Source: Aquila chrysaetos chrysaetos (taxonomy: Eukaryota > Chordata > Aves > Accipitriformes > Accipitridae). From it: a stretch of 64,000 nt of DNA. Positions 1-13,200 of this stretch are shown here, in pieces. Both the position numbers and the translations under genes were made by a program. The stretch is taken from positions 1,736,001 through 1,800,000 of the forward strand of contig NC_044004.1 of NCBI RefSeq assembly GCF_900496995.4, in the 5' to 3' direction. Within the stretch, counting starts at the first letter, position 1. Every line of letters starts with the position of its first letter. The notes under the pieces are model-generated. The model had not been told where the DNA came from, did not search any database, and saw nothing but the letters and a program-made list of their open reading frames with translations.

Positions 1-1113
1 ATTTCTATCAATATAACTATCCTCTCAGTACATAGTGTTCTAAAGTAATTAAAAAAAAAAGTTAATTGGAAGTATTAAATTAAAAATTAATCAGAAAAGT
101 TGTCTTGTGGTTGGATACCACTCATCAGGTGATGTAATACAGGCTGTAGAAAGCCTCAGGATAAAGTTGACGTAATGTAAACTTGATTTTTTTGTACGTA
201 ATGGTGATCTTATCTGATGTGATTATGCTTCTGTAAGTGATACAGAGTATAGCTTGTCTGAGATGGTTGAAAACTAATGAACCTAAATTAAATGAATGTG
301 AATTCTGGTTCTGAAGTCATACTCTTGATGACAAATAGCTTTTTGCTTTAAAAAAAAAAAAGCTTGCTTATCAAATTATTGGAAGGAGTTTTTTTTGCAT
401 GCGTCAAACATGTATGTAGTCATTTACACTTACCAGATACCAGCTTAGTTGTTTTTCTTCTTGTGGTATAAAACATTTCTGTTTGTTTTTGTAAGCAGCA
501 AACTGAAAAAAGAAGTGCCAACTACCTCAAAGAACAAAGAAATATATGATGGGAACTTAAATTTATTGCTACAGTAGTAGATAGTGGTACTGGTATAATT
601 GTGATGACTAAGTTTATTACTTGTATCTTGAAACCCTAAAGAAAAAAACCTATGCAGCCTTTTCTATAATCAAAATTTATGGAAAAATGGAGACTGGGAA
701 AGGCATCAGTGGGGATTCTTGGTTTTTAAAGATCTTGGTAGAAGCCCTGTGGACACTCTCCGACGTGTACAGACTGCATGGAAATCACCAGGGGAGGTAC
801 TGACTAGCGAGCGGAAAAGGATAGGGATGTGCGCAAAAAGAAGTTTAAGGATAAGAGGGTAAGTTAGAGATGTCAGTGTTTGTGTAGCATTTTGAGATTG
901 ACAAGAAGAAACCTGAATTTGATACGTGATAAGAAAGCTGAATTTAATACATGAGGGAACATGCTTCAGCAGAGGATTTAAATGATGGGATTACATAATT
1001 TTCACTGCAGTTGGCATGTTTTTGAATTTTGAAGGCTGTATTTGTTGGCAGAGCAGTTTAAAGAGGGATTGCCTGGCAAGCTTTTATTACCGTGTTACTG
1101 TTATTTTTAACAG
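1..1113 (+). other. ALMS1 intron, 3' part
   Basis: AT-rich sequence upstream of the first exon seen in the window. It holds A runs near 50-60 and 349-361 and a T run near 389-396. The downstream exon begins in the middle of a codon, needing one base from an exon that lies outside. I see no supported exon here. Confidence 0.7.
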
Positions 1114-1231
1114 ATATTCAAGACAGTCAATTCTCTCCCTGTCTTCCACTGCTGATGTATTCAACACAAGGCCAAAGATTTTCAGATGAGATGCTTCTCC
1201 AGCAATCAGAAATGAATTTTATTCCCTTAAG
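1114..1231 (+). CDS. ALMS1: ALMS1 window exon 1
   Basis: Acceptor TTTTTAACAG before 1114 and donor AAG/GTAGGA after 1231. The exon starts with the last two bases of a codon (D if the previous base is G) and ends two bases into an Arg codon that is completed by the first base of the next exon. It reads [18 protein letters not shown], then [11 protein letters not shown] and EMNFIPL. It contains no ATG-started reading frame of length, so it is easily missed; the phase match with the next exon supports it. Confidence 0.88.
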
Positions 1232-4200
1232 GTAGGATAAAGTTACCTGGTGTCATGACAGAATGCAAACCTTTTTTCCCAAGCGGCCATGAATTGTCCT
1301 ACATCTGGTAATTAAATAATTACAGTTTTATGGTCACAGAAATAAGACAAAGGTGTGGTTTACTCTTTATTTGTTTTGTATAGAGAGAAGGCATTGTCAG
1401 AGTTGTACTCATCTTTTTATTTTGCCTTCAAAAGAGTTTGAACAAGGGAAAACCAGAAGAAGCCTCTTCTGAACTTGTCATCTTAATGTACCTGAAGAAA
1501 ATGGGAAAATGAGGAACTCCACCCTCTCAGACATCTTTTTAGCTTTCCTAGACTCTGAAATATTTCAAACTTCATGAAATTTTGGGGACAAAAATCAAAT
1601 ACAGCTTGCATTTACAGTAGTAAATACATGCAGACATGTACATGTAATAATACTGTGTTTTGTATATACTGGAGTAATATATGTTATGTGTTAATTTAAA
1701 ATACATATTTTTATATGAAGTATGAATATATAAAGATAGGTATTTCAGTAAAAGTCTGTGCTTGTTTTTGCTGGGATAGAGTTAATTTTCTTCACAGTAG
1801 CTACTATGGGGCTATGTTTTGGATTTGTGCTGAAAACAGTGTTGATTATACAGGGATGTTTTTGTTATCGCTGAGCAGTGCTTACATAGAGTCAAGGTCT
1901 TTTCTGCACTGTGATGATACACTGTGACTTCATTTTGTGGATCAGAACTTGGTTCCATCAGAGCTGGTGATCTACTTGCATGGAGTAATATTGATTGTGG
2001 TTTGATGATCACTTTCATATAAAATAACTATTAATTCAAAATCCACAATAAAAATATTAGAAGCTTATAGGAATTTGTTGCTTGTGTTCATCTGAGATGT
2101 GGCTTATTTTATATCCTTTAAAGAAATAATTGATATAATGAAACTGAAGAAGGTGATTTATATTTAAAAAAACCAAACAAAATCACATGCAAATTTATGT
2201 GTGTGTGTAAGCAACTCCTATATTTTAACTAATAAACAACCTGTTAGTAAAAAACACCTTAGTCCTAAATAGGTTGAAAAATATTGACAGTATTACTAAG
2301 TAGAAACTAATATTATTTTCAAACCTTTATTTTATAGGGCAGTAGGGCTTTTTTGATATTGTTTGGACTTTCTTTACATTTCTTCATATTTTGGCCTGTT
2401 CAGGGGATGTATTTATGTGTATGTTGCTAAACCCCAGTTATTTGTTTGAGTGACATTCTACTTCTGCCTCTTATATTAAAGCAGAGAATATGGATGTTGA
2501 AATAAAAAATATGATCAGAAATTCACTTACTTTTCTTGCCTCTTATAGAGGAGTTCCTGATGTTTCTGGTGCATCTGAGGAGCATTCAAAGCCTTCGCAC
2601 ATCTGTGAAGCTGTGTTACTGACAGACACAGACTCTGCACCCAGTGACTGCTTTGCTTTGTCCCAGCATCCTCTTCCATTCAGACATGTGGAACCTTGTG
2701 ATGCCAGTTGTTTGTCTCAGCAAACCTCTTTTTCTGGACAACTACTTGTGAGCAAGGAGGCAAATGAAGACTGTAAAAATGGTACTAATGAGGAGGCATT
2801 GATTCTCCACACAAGTGGCAATTTAGCAAACTCCACTTCAAAGGTGATGCTAACCAAGGCGAATAGACTGAACCAAATGAAAACTTCTCTTGCAAAGCAG
2901 ACCTGCAGCGTATCTGTAAAAGATGAATGTTTCTTCCATGACAGCAATGTACCAGCCACTGTTTTTGAGCTTTCAGAGAAGGAAAAAGGGTTATTGAGGC
3001 ATGATGAGTTCTCATCTTCAGAAAACTCCTCTTGTAAAACAGCACTGACTAAGAATTCAGAAAAAAGTGAAAGAGAGATGCAAAAGGAAAAGGTAAAAAT
3101 GGCTGAGAGTGAGTCAGAAGGGTGCATGAGGCAGCTAGAGAAGCTGGAAAAAGAAAAGAAGGTTCCTGAGCTTGATTTGTCTAATAATTTATCTGATGAT
3201 TTGAGGAAAGACAGTTGTAAAAATTCAGATGCTCAAGATGTTTTTTCTGCAAAGACTTCTGGAACAGGCAAAGGAGCGTCGAAGGAACATGGAGTGCATT
3301 TAAATGGCTCTGAAAGCTTGAAGTTCGTGGCTGTTACTGAGGCACTCCAGGGAGCTTTCCTAGATCATCAGCAGAAACAACTGTCTCCTGCAGTGAGATT
3401 TGAGAAAGAGGAGTTTATCCCTACCATGACAAGTACCAGTGATTGTGCACCTAAACAGCTAGTTGTGACTGACATGGAAGCTCCTTCTTCATGCAATGAG
3501 GATGCCCCAGTGGAAGTAGAACCTGGAGTAAGCAGGAGTGAATTAACTATTTCAGATTTTTCCATAGAAAGGGGACACAAAGTTACAGGCATTTCCCCTT
3601 CCTTTAATCTTGTAGGTGATGGCTCATTCTCTGTACATATTGCTCATCCAAGCTATCAGTCTACTCCAGGGTTACTTCTAAAGAAAAATGTTAAGGCAGA
3701 AGAACTTGGTGTCACTGTGATTAAATCAGATATTCAGGCCTCTCCTTCATGCTTAAATGAAGAAACTTCAGGGAACTCATCTACCACTACACCTACATCT
3801 GTTGAGAAGCAGCATTCACTCCAATATGCTGAGAAAGAAAACAATGAACATTTTGAGTCCTTAAAATTGAAATATCCCTACACTGGAAGAATTCAGTCTC
3901 TCCCATCGCTTAGTTTCATGGAGAAGGTAGGGGCTTGGAACGTGAGCCAGCCAGAGGAGGTATCTGATGCAGTGACTTCATGTGACCCAGGTGGAGTTTC
4001 TCCTAGAAGGAAAGCCTACAGTGCAATTGCCAGTTCTTCAAACAATATTTTGTTAATACAAAGAAGCAGTAGAGACCGCAAAGATAATGTCGCTGCTTCC
4101 TTTAGAGAGACAGGTTCCCTGGGAAGTTTGCGTTTTCATAATAAAAGCTTACTGCTTGTCCACCCTCTTACTAGATCTCAGTCTGACAATGTGGTAAATG

Positions 4201-7200
4201 TTTCCAGTAGGAATGTGTCCTTGGTTGAAGTTATTCTGCCAGCAAACTCAACAGAGGCAGTGCAGCCTCTAGAAGAAAAAAGTAATGTTTTAGGAGTGCC
4301 TGAAAATAGTTTAGGAGGCTCCATGATACAAAAGTTTACAGCTGAGATTGTTTCTGGATCTAGCGGTGAAGATGCAGAAAGTAACAGTACAGGACAAAGT
4401 TCACACCCAAATGTTTTAATTTCTGCTGAAGGAGTTGCTCAGCTCCTTAAAGAGGATGGAAACTCTCCAACTGATGACCAGAAGAATTGTGATGCTCTTG
4501 AAGATCAGCCTCACAACCTAAATATTCCTGCTGGCCATGTCAGCATGGACAATTTTGGTGCTATTTCCCCAGATAGTTTGAATCTTCCTGTTAGTTCTGC
4601 AGAAAGTAGCCAGGGGAGCTTGGGCTCTGCAGGGTGCCCTTCAGTGGTTTCCGGGTGCTTCTTCACCAGTGCAAAAGATAACTTCATCCCCACTGGAGCA
4701 GCTACTTTGGAAACTCCAGAGAAAGAAGAGCTTAATATTGAAGAAAGAATCCCAGTAAGTTAGTTTCTAACAAAAATTTGTAACTCTTCTGTACCTTTTG
4801 ATTATGAAGAGATGAGAGTACACTTGGCTGTCATAGAGTGAGTAGGACAGAATTGTAGAAGGTATCACAGGAATGAGACACTAGCATGCTTATAGTTAGT
4901 TTCCGATATCCAGTCGTGTTGGGAACCTGTCAAGTTCATCTTCTAGAATTACTAGCAAATATGTGTTTTATGTAAGCCTAAAAAAATCTTAAAGGACCCT
5001 TTAAAACTGATTCTAATTTAAACTCAGGTTTCAGAGTTATCCCCCCCCCCTTTTTTTTTTTCCACCGTTCTTTTAGGAGATTCTTGTAGGGTCTACATCA
5101 CTACAGACTAAATGTCATGGTTTTATGCTGGTCTGTGCTACTGGTGAATTTCATCCATGATACTAGTTCAGCTTATCTTAAATACAGAGGTGGAAAAAAT
5201 AACTTTTAGGTAATGTTTAACATGGGCAAAGAAATTAACATGGGGTGGATATGGGAAAGATTTTGTTTTGTTTTGTTTTTTCCAGGAATGCAAGAGATAT
5301 ATAAAGATTGGTGGCTGATGGTGGTGGAACATAAAGGACACAAGAACAGGGCATAGTGTTAGTGCTAAAAAGTGAAATCTGTTTGACAGACTTCTAAATA
5401 AATTGGTTATAGCTCTTTTAGCAGAGCATTGATAAGCCATTTCTGATCTTCCAGATTCTTTCAAAAGATCAGGTTATAATTATCCAAACATGAGGTTGAG
5501 ACTCAACTGCTGACTAAGGAAATGCTAGGCTGCAGAAGAGAGAGATGAACTTCACACACCCACGGTTCTGCAATAATAGCAAAACCAACACAGAACTCCT
5601 TGGCAAATCAAATTGCTTTTTTTTCTATAAATACTCGTTTTGCTTGTTCACTTTGTTCCAGTATCTAAGGCATAAGTTCTTGATTCTTGTATATTGCTCG
5701 TAAAGGATGTTTGAAGCCTCTGCATACCTTTCCTCCTTTATATCTTATTTGGCTAATACAGATTTCTTTCCTCCCTTCCCTGTTTTAGGATGGTTGGTGA
5801 GAATGGAGGGCAGATTGTGGCAGCCATGTTAACTATACTAATAGCTGTTGAGTGTCAGAGAAAATTAAATGCAGATTTATGTTAATGATAAACATGTAAT
5901 TATCTTCTGAGTAAGTGGCTGTTCCTCGCACAAGATGACTCCTATAATCATTAGGTCTTTGGAACTGTGTTTTAGAAGCACTCTTCTCTCAGTTGTCTTT
6001 GCAAATACATGTTGAAACAAATATAAATATTGTAGAGAGGATATTTTAAATGAAATTCATGAGATGTAAAGGTTGTCTGTTTACCTCCTCTTTTTTTATG
6101 ACTATAATTAGGCACGTTCTCCAGCCCTAGTTTTGAGGAATTCTGCTCTCATAAATCACTGACAAGGTAAAGGAGATTAGGTCACATATATAGCTATTAA
6201 TATGTAGGTTTATAATAAAATCATAGGAAATAAAGTTGGTTAAGATCTATAAGGTAATTTATTTCATTTTATTGGCTAGTTTAGGACATAGTGTAGATGA
6301 GTTGAAATTAACTTTGCCCTACAGGTGATTAAATCAAGGCAAACTTTGTGTTTTTTTTTTCTTTTTTTTTTTTTTCTGCATATAATGTCTGTACGTAAAC
6401 TTAGATGCTCTGTTAAAAGGGAAGAAATTACTTTCTCAGGAGATCCTTGATGGCCTTTGGTAGGCTCTTACCTTCATGAGACTCCTCCAGCTTTCAAAAT
6501 ATCCTTTTGATATCAGGGGATTGGAACTAGATAATCTTCAAGGTCCCTTCCAACCCAAACCATTCTATGATTCTATGATATATTAATGCAGGGAATGATG
6601 CTGTGTGTGTCTGAACTGACAATCTCCTGGATGTTGCACAGAGAGAGTTGGCCTCATCCTCGTTATGTTTTTTCTCTAGTATATCGCAAAGTTTTAGGTT
6701 TTGAGTACGATTTTTGTTTGGCTTCTCTAAACTAACTGCTTTGTTTAATGTTAATGAAGTTATACTTGGATAGCAATTTATATATATATATATGTGGTAT
6801 ACAAATGCAAAATAGTACTTGTGTGTATTTGTTCTGTACTGATGGAAAAGGGACAAAGGCATGCATTTTATGCTGTCTTTACTGAGAAGGGGTTTACTGC
6901 TTTAGCTGTGCTAGTAAAACTAAGTCTTGGTAGTATACAGACTTTGTACACTTGAGTATTCTACGTTTTATAGACTTAAAGCAATGCAGTAGGTTGTATC
7001 CAGAAATGGTTTCATAGCCAGGGAGTTTTTGAAGTACTGCTGAAATTTGTTCATTGCAAGCTGGGCCACTGAGTAGATGGGGAATTATATATTAGACTAC
7101 CTGTGTTTCTTCATAAAACTATCAACAGCAGAAAGTGATTCTACCCCTTGGCCAGTACATTCCCTACAGCAACATCATAAAAGCTGTTTCATGATGTTTT

Positions 7201-10200
7201 TTAGCCAGCTCTGGCAAAAGGGTTCACAACTAATTGCCTTGAAGACTAGCCCATAATGAACTTGTCCTTAAGAGTGAGGAACTTGCCTGCTGCCTAGCTT
7301 GAATTTCAAAGTCTGATAATGTTTTCTGTGCAGCAATCATTTGGGGAGAAAACAGTTTTAAACTAAACCTTTGTGTTCTCCTTCCAGCTGGTAAATGTCA
7401 TTTTAAACAGGTGATGCTGAAGCTTACCAAACTCTTCTGAAGTATCAGACTTCTTGCTCATGCAGTGTACAGAGCATGGATTTGAGTAAAAAGACTATAA
7501 GCAGTCAGCTGTTGTCACAAGAACAAGATATGTGGCCTCTTCTTTGCTGACCTTTTCCATCGTTTCTGGATCCTGTGGAAAGGGCTGGACACTGGTTTGG
7601 TGGTAGCAGGCTACTGCCAGTTGCCATCTTTGGCACATGATGAAGGAAAGGTCAGGAAAGCACCAGGAAAAAACTGTTGGTGAGTGCAAGTACAAGCTAT
7701 CACCACCAGAACCGTTCTTACAACTTATTTCTGAATTGCTGCCAAACATAAATTAATGAGGAATAGATTGCAGGATTTGTCAGTTGTTCTGCTTGTGAGG
7801 TACCCATTATGTAGGCCTAGACGTACTAGCTAGAAAAAAGGCTTGTCACTCATGGTCCACAGATTAGAATAAGCTGGTGATGTTTTCTCATATGTGATTG
7901 CTTTAGTGTTTTGGGTGAACTGTTAGAGTGACTTGAACATGACTGAGGCTCAACGTGTTTTAAAGCAAGTTGTGTTTAAGATGATGTGGAAGATGTGCAG
8001 CTTCAGAATCCACTGACGTTCGGCAAGAGTGCTGTATGTATTACTTATTTCTTCTTTTGCCAGATGTATCTTCGCAACCTTGGCATTGATCAGTCACCTG
8101 GAACTATACTGAAGCCGTTTGTACCCCGAGGACCTATCAGGGAAGTTGAATTTTCCCCTTCAGAGCTTAGAACGCTGAAGGACTCCACTGACACGCTGAC
8201 AAGGGCTGCTCTGCAGCCACAAGGTATGGGGAAGGAAGACCTTGTGCTGTGCAAGCCTTTGAGAACACAGAACTTCAGACTCACCTGTTAGGTTGCTCTT
8301 GGCCTGGTAGTATCAAGTGTGTTTCTTCTTGTGATGCTCTGTTTCATTCATATGAGTTGATCTTCTCTCATCTCAGATGTGAGATATTTGGCATTGGAAA
8401 AGTAAGCATTAAAACCTTTGAAAACATGCTTTCTTACTAAGGAATCGTGGCTTCATGGCATCTTTTAGCCAGTGCAATGACATCTTATGTTTTTTTTAGT
8501 TTGTGGTGGGTTGACCCTGGCTGGATGCCAGTTGGCCACCAAAGCTGTTCTATCACTCCCCCCCTCAGATGGACAGGGGAGAGAAAATATGACAAAGGGC
8601 TTGTGGGTTGAGATAAGGACAGGGAGAGATCACTCAACCAATTACTGTCATGAGCAAAACAGACTCAACTTGGGGAAAATTAACTTAATTTATTGCCAAT
8701 CAACCAGAGTAGGGTAATGAGAATAAAACCAAATCTCAAAACACCTTCCTTCCACCCCTCCCTTCTTCCCGGGCACAGCTTCACCCCCGGATTCTCTACC
8801 TAACCTCCCTAGTGGTGCAGGGGGACGGGGAATGAGGGTTATGGTCAGTTCATCACACGTTGTCTCTGCTGCTTCATCCTCTTCAGGGTCAGGACTCATC
8901 ACACTCTTCCCCTGCTCCAGCGTGGGGTCCCTCCCATGGGAGACAGTCCTCCACAAACTTCTCCAATGTAGGTCCTTCCCACAGGCTGCAGTTCTTCATG
9001 AACTCCTCCAGTGTGGGTCCCTTCCCCGGGCTGCAGTCCTTCAGGCACAGTCTGCTCCAGCGTGGGTCCCCCGCGGGGTCACAAGTCCAGCCAGCAAACC
9101 TGCTCCAGCGTGGGCTCCTCTCTCCACAGGGCCACAGGTCCTGCTGGGAGCCTGCTCCAGCGCGGGCTTCCCACGGGGTCACGGCCTCCTTCGGGCATCC
9201 CCCTGCTCCGGCGTGGGGTCCTCCCCGGGCTGCAGGTGGAGATCTGCTCCACCGTGGACCTCCCTGGGCTGCAGGGGGACAGCCTGCCTCACCAGGGTCT
9301 TCCCCACGGGCTGCAGGGGAATCTCTGGTCCGGCACCTGGAGCACCTCCTCCCCTCCTTCTTCACTGACCTGGGGGGCTGCAGGGCTGTTTCTTTCACAT
9401 GTTCTCACTCCTCTCTCCAGCTGCTGTTTCTGTGTGTCCGCTGCAACTTTTTTTCCTTCTTAAATATGTTACCACAGAAGCACTACCACTATCGCTGATG
9501 GGCTTGGCCTTGGCCGGCAGTGGGTCCATCTTGGAGCCGGCTGGTATTGCCTCTCTTGGACATGGGGGAAGCTTCTAGCAGCTTCTTGCAGAAGCCACCC
9601 CTGTAAGCCCACCCGCTACCAAAACCTTGCCACACAAACTCAATACATGGTTTTATTTCTCTTTTTACAAGAGTTCTTAAGAAGGAAATGTTTTGTATCT
9701 GAAGATTAAAGAAAGGTTACCAGACTTTTTCTTCCTGTGAGAGAGATAAGTCTTGTTCTTTCTTTCTTTCTGAGGCTTCTTGGTGTGTTCAGTGTGACAA
9801 AAATTTATATACATTTTATAACTGACCAGATCTGTTCATAAATCCATCAAAAAAAAAGCCAAACAAAAAACCCCAATATGACTTTAACAAATACTGAGTC
9901 ATTTCTATATGAAGAACAGTGTGCTCAGTTAGGGTTAAGATGTTCTTCAGTGGCATGCCCATGTAGTATGTCATTAAAATGTGAAAATGTGCATTGCAAC
10001 TACTTCAAATGTGTATTTTCCTTAGCATATTCTGTTTTGGCATTTACATGTTGTACCCGGTGGGGAAGAGCAGATCTGAAGGCTCTTCACAACAAGTACT
10101 TGTCTAACCCTTTGAATATCTGTGACTTCAAGAATCCTGCACTGACCTGTTTTTCTGACCAGAAGTGATTAAATGCATCTCTTATGCCTGTTGGGCTTGC

Positions 10201-13200
10201 TTATTTTCTTTTATTATTTTTTCCTTCTTTAATCATTGTGGGAGACTTGGCAACTGAAATGACTTGGCAATCGGTACAGTGGTAGAGTTGTCCTCAACAG
10301 AGATATTATTCAGCTGGCCTCTGGACCACTTACTGTACTTGAAAATAACAGGGTTGGGCCATGAAATAAAATTGTGTTTGAAACAAACAAAATAGCTGTT
10401 GGCAGGCATATTTGGGAGCTGGCTCTTCACTGTTGTGTGTACCTGCCAGCATGGATTTAAGAACAGCATTTTCACTTAAGTTTGGCTTTTAAAACAAAAA
10501 AGGCAATTAGGTGTTATATATCCAAATACTAAAAGTGCATCTTGTCTGCTTTTGGACCTTTCTAACCAATAGTGGGCAACAAGCTTATCCATAGTGTGTC
10601 CTTTGCCTTTTTCCAAAAGGCTATTTTGGAAATACTGCCCCGCAGCTCTCCTGTTTCTTGCAGGAATACTTTTATAATGCAAGTGTTCATTTGGACATTT
10701 AAGCACCACTACGTCATTTATCTAAGAACATTTATTTAAAATCTAGTCTAAGCATTTATTTAAAAGCAAGTTATTTAAGTCAAGTTCTGTGGTTTGTTTG
10801 ATGCTTATCCAAAATGGTCTAAGAGATTTCTTTCAGTAGACAATTCTCGTGGAAGTCTTAGTTCAAGTCTTATTCTAAAAACAGTTTCCTAAATGTTTTC
10901 CAATATTTGAATTCTTCCCTCCCTTTACAGGCCCTCTAGTACAAGAAAAAGTAGTCTTCAATGATGCAGCTGTTTTCTGGAGCCCCAATCTTAATGAATC
11001 TTCGGTTTCTTTGTAGGTGAATTGCTGTCAGCAGTTGAAATTACGCAAACAAGTTTTAACTCCAGCACTTCCACTCTCAGTATGGCTATACCAATGAATT
11101 CAGAAGTTGGCTCTGATATTCTGTCACCCTGTGAACTCTCTCCCCGCTTCTCAAGATCTTTTGGAGACAAACCAGTGAGTCAGTGCAGTATGTCATGCCA
11201 CCAACTGGAGATAACTGCTCTGCTTTCTACACGACAGGAGGCAGAGTGTTCAGCTGTCTCCAAACTAACTGAACCAAACTGGCAGCTGCAGACTGTTTCA
11301 CCTGACTGCCCTTCTGACAGAGAGAGTCCCATGCCTGTTGCAAAAAGTGTTCAGGACCTGCTAGCTAAAAATGAGTCAAAAGATGTGAATAGCAGCCTGC
11401 AGAGATGGACTGACAGTTCTTTGGCTGGAGTTGAAAATGAAATGGAAGGTGATAGAGGATCACAAACTTCAAGTGTAGGTAGTAAGAGAAGTAAGGGTCA
11501 AGAAAGCGATTCTTCGATTAGATCTGATGCATTGCAAGAAATACATAAGCTTTTGGCAGAGGTAGAGGGTATAGCTGACAGGTGGTGTGATCCTGTCTCT
11601 TCCACTGCCTCTTCTAGGGAAACTGGCGAGTCTTCCCCAGTTCTGATTAGAAAGGAGGATGGCCCTGAAGATTGCAGGCTAGTGAAAGACAACATCCCTC
11701 AGTGTCAGAGGATACTGTCGTGGGATGAGACTATGACCCAAAGAAGTATGCAGGAAAAAGGGTCAGTAATAAAGCCTCTGAATTCTAACACAGGCAATTT
11801 AAGATGGGAAAATTCTTTTGAAGTCAATTTGTGCAATATTGAAGAGATGATGAAGGAAATGACCAAAGAGTTGAGGACAGGAAAATCTGTAGGAAGGTCT
11901 GAGCCAGAAGGCTGTAGTAGTGTAACTACAGACAGAAATCAACCTGGTTTTGTGGGTCTTACTCACAGCAGTGGAAGTAGCGAAGTCAGCTCTGGAAGAA
12001 CTTCAGAGTTGGGGAATCCTTCTTCCTCAGAGCCTCTGCGCAGTGTTGTCGATGTTGCAGGAGGCTTCCAGAGCATGTTGTCTAAAGCTTGTGTAGCTGG
12101 AAGCAAAGCAGGAGGCATGCGAGAGAGCAATGACAGTAGCAGTGGAGATTCACTAGCTGCCTGTGTCAAAAACCTTCTGAGAAACGGATCACCTGTGATA
12201 CATACAACACAAATTCTGAAGAGTGCAGATGAAGAGGAGAAGAAAGCACGAGGTAATAAAATGTCTCAGTTGTGTTTTATCAAGTGTTACGTTAGAATGG
12301 TAAATCTTTATTTAGGTATATGTTTAAGGGATTGTTTTGAAATGACTTTGACATGAAGGAGTATGGATGTAAGAGGAACTCTGAGGTCAGCTGAGTCTGT
12401 CCCCTGATTTTAAAGGTGTTTATGTTATATTATTAATGATAAGCCTTAATGGGACAGGGCTTAAATGATCAATGTTTTTAGTCATCTTATGATAGAATGG
12501 GATAGAATTGGACTTTTCCAGTTGAATACCTTCTTTTGCCTAACAATGACTCGAGAAAGTGTTTTGTCCACATAGCTATTAGGCATGTGCTAGGTTAAGA
12601 ATTTCGGAAAGGATAGTGTGAAAGAGTGTCTACCTGAGTCTGGGACTGTAAAGATGACAGAACTGGGCAATGGGTCCTGGATCCATCTTTCCAAAGAAAT
12701 GTTCAAAAGAACCATTTTAAATTCTATTTCAGGTCAGTCCATGAGCTCTGGTATTTGATAGTGGTCTTTGTTCCCTCAGTTGTGGTAGCTAGAAGTGCAT
12801 AGCAAAGTTTTGATTTTAAGTTATAAAACTGTTATTGTACATAATATGAGAAAATGGAAAGGAAACTGAATTCTGTTTTATGTTCTTTGTGTAGCATGGG
12901 TGAAGCTAAAACTGGCCAGCCAATCTCAGGATTCTGTGTCAGACTCAGAAAAGAACCAACGAAGAATCGAGGAAATAAAGGCAGAGCTGCTTCTGAGTGC
13001 CAAGAAATCTGCAGTAGTCAAGGTACAAAACAGACAAACCAGCTGCTCTGGAGAAGATACTCGAAGTGGGGGATAAATGCTACTGTCTTGCTTGTGATCT
13101 TAAAATGATGGATTAAATTCCTGCAATATTTTTGGAGATTGGTGGCTAGACAGGGAGAGGTGGATGCAAACTAATGAGAGCTCTGTTTAGTGGAGATGCT

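Larger units (their letters stand above)
8224..11016 (+). other. ALMS1 intron (2,793 bp)
   Basis: About 40 percent of this intron is the solo LTR at 8502-9647. The remainder is AT-rich and holds nothing recognised. The acceptor is GGTTTCTTTGTAG. Confidence 0.8.

Noticed and set aside
621-803. 60-codon open frame at the start of the window
   Set aside because: It contains no recognisable ALMS1 sequence. A GGAG/GTACTG donor-like site exists near 796, but no acceptor or conserved frame goes with it.
2717-3127. 136-codon open frame on the - strand
   Set aside because: It is the antisense of the large ALMS1 exon.
8860-9498. 212- and 178-codon open frames on the + strand
   Set aside because: They are the antisense of the LTR minisatellite, kept open by its period and GC content.
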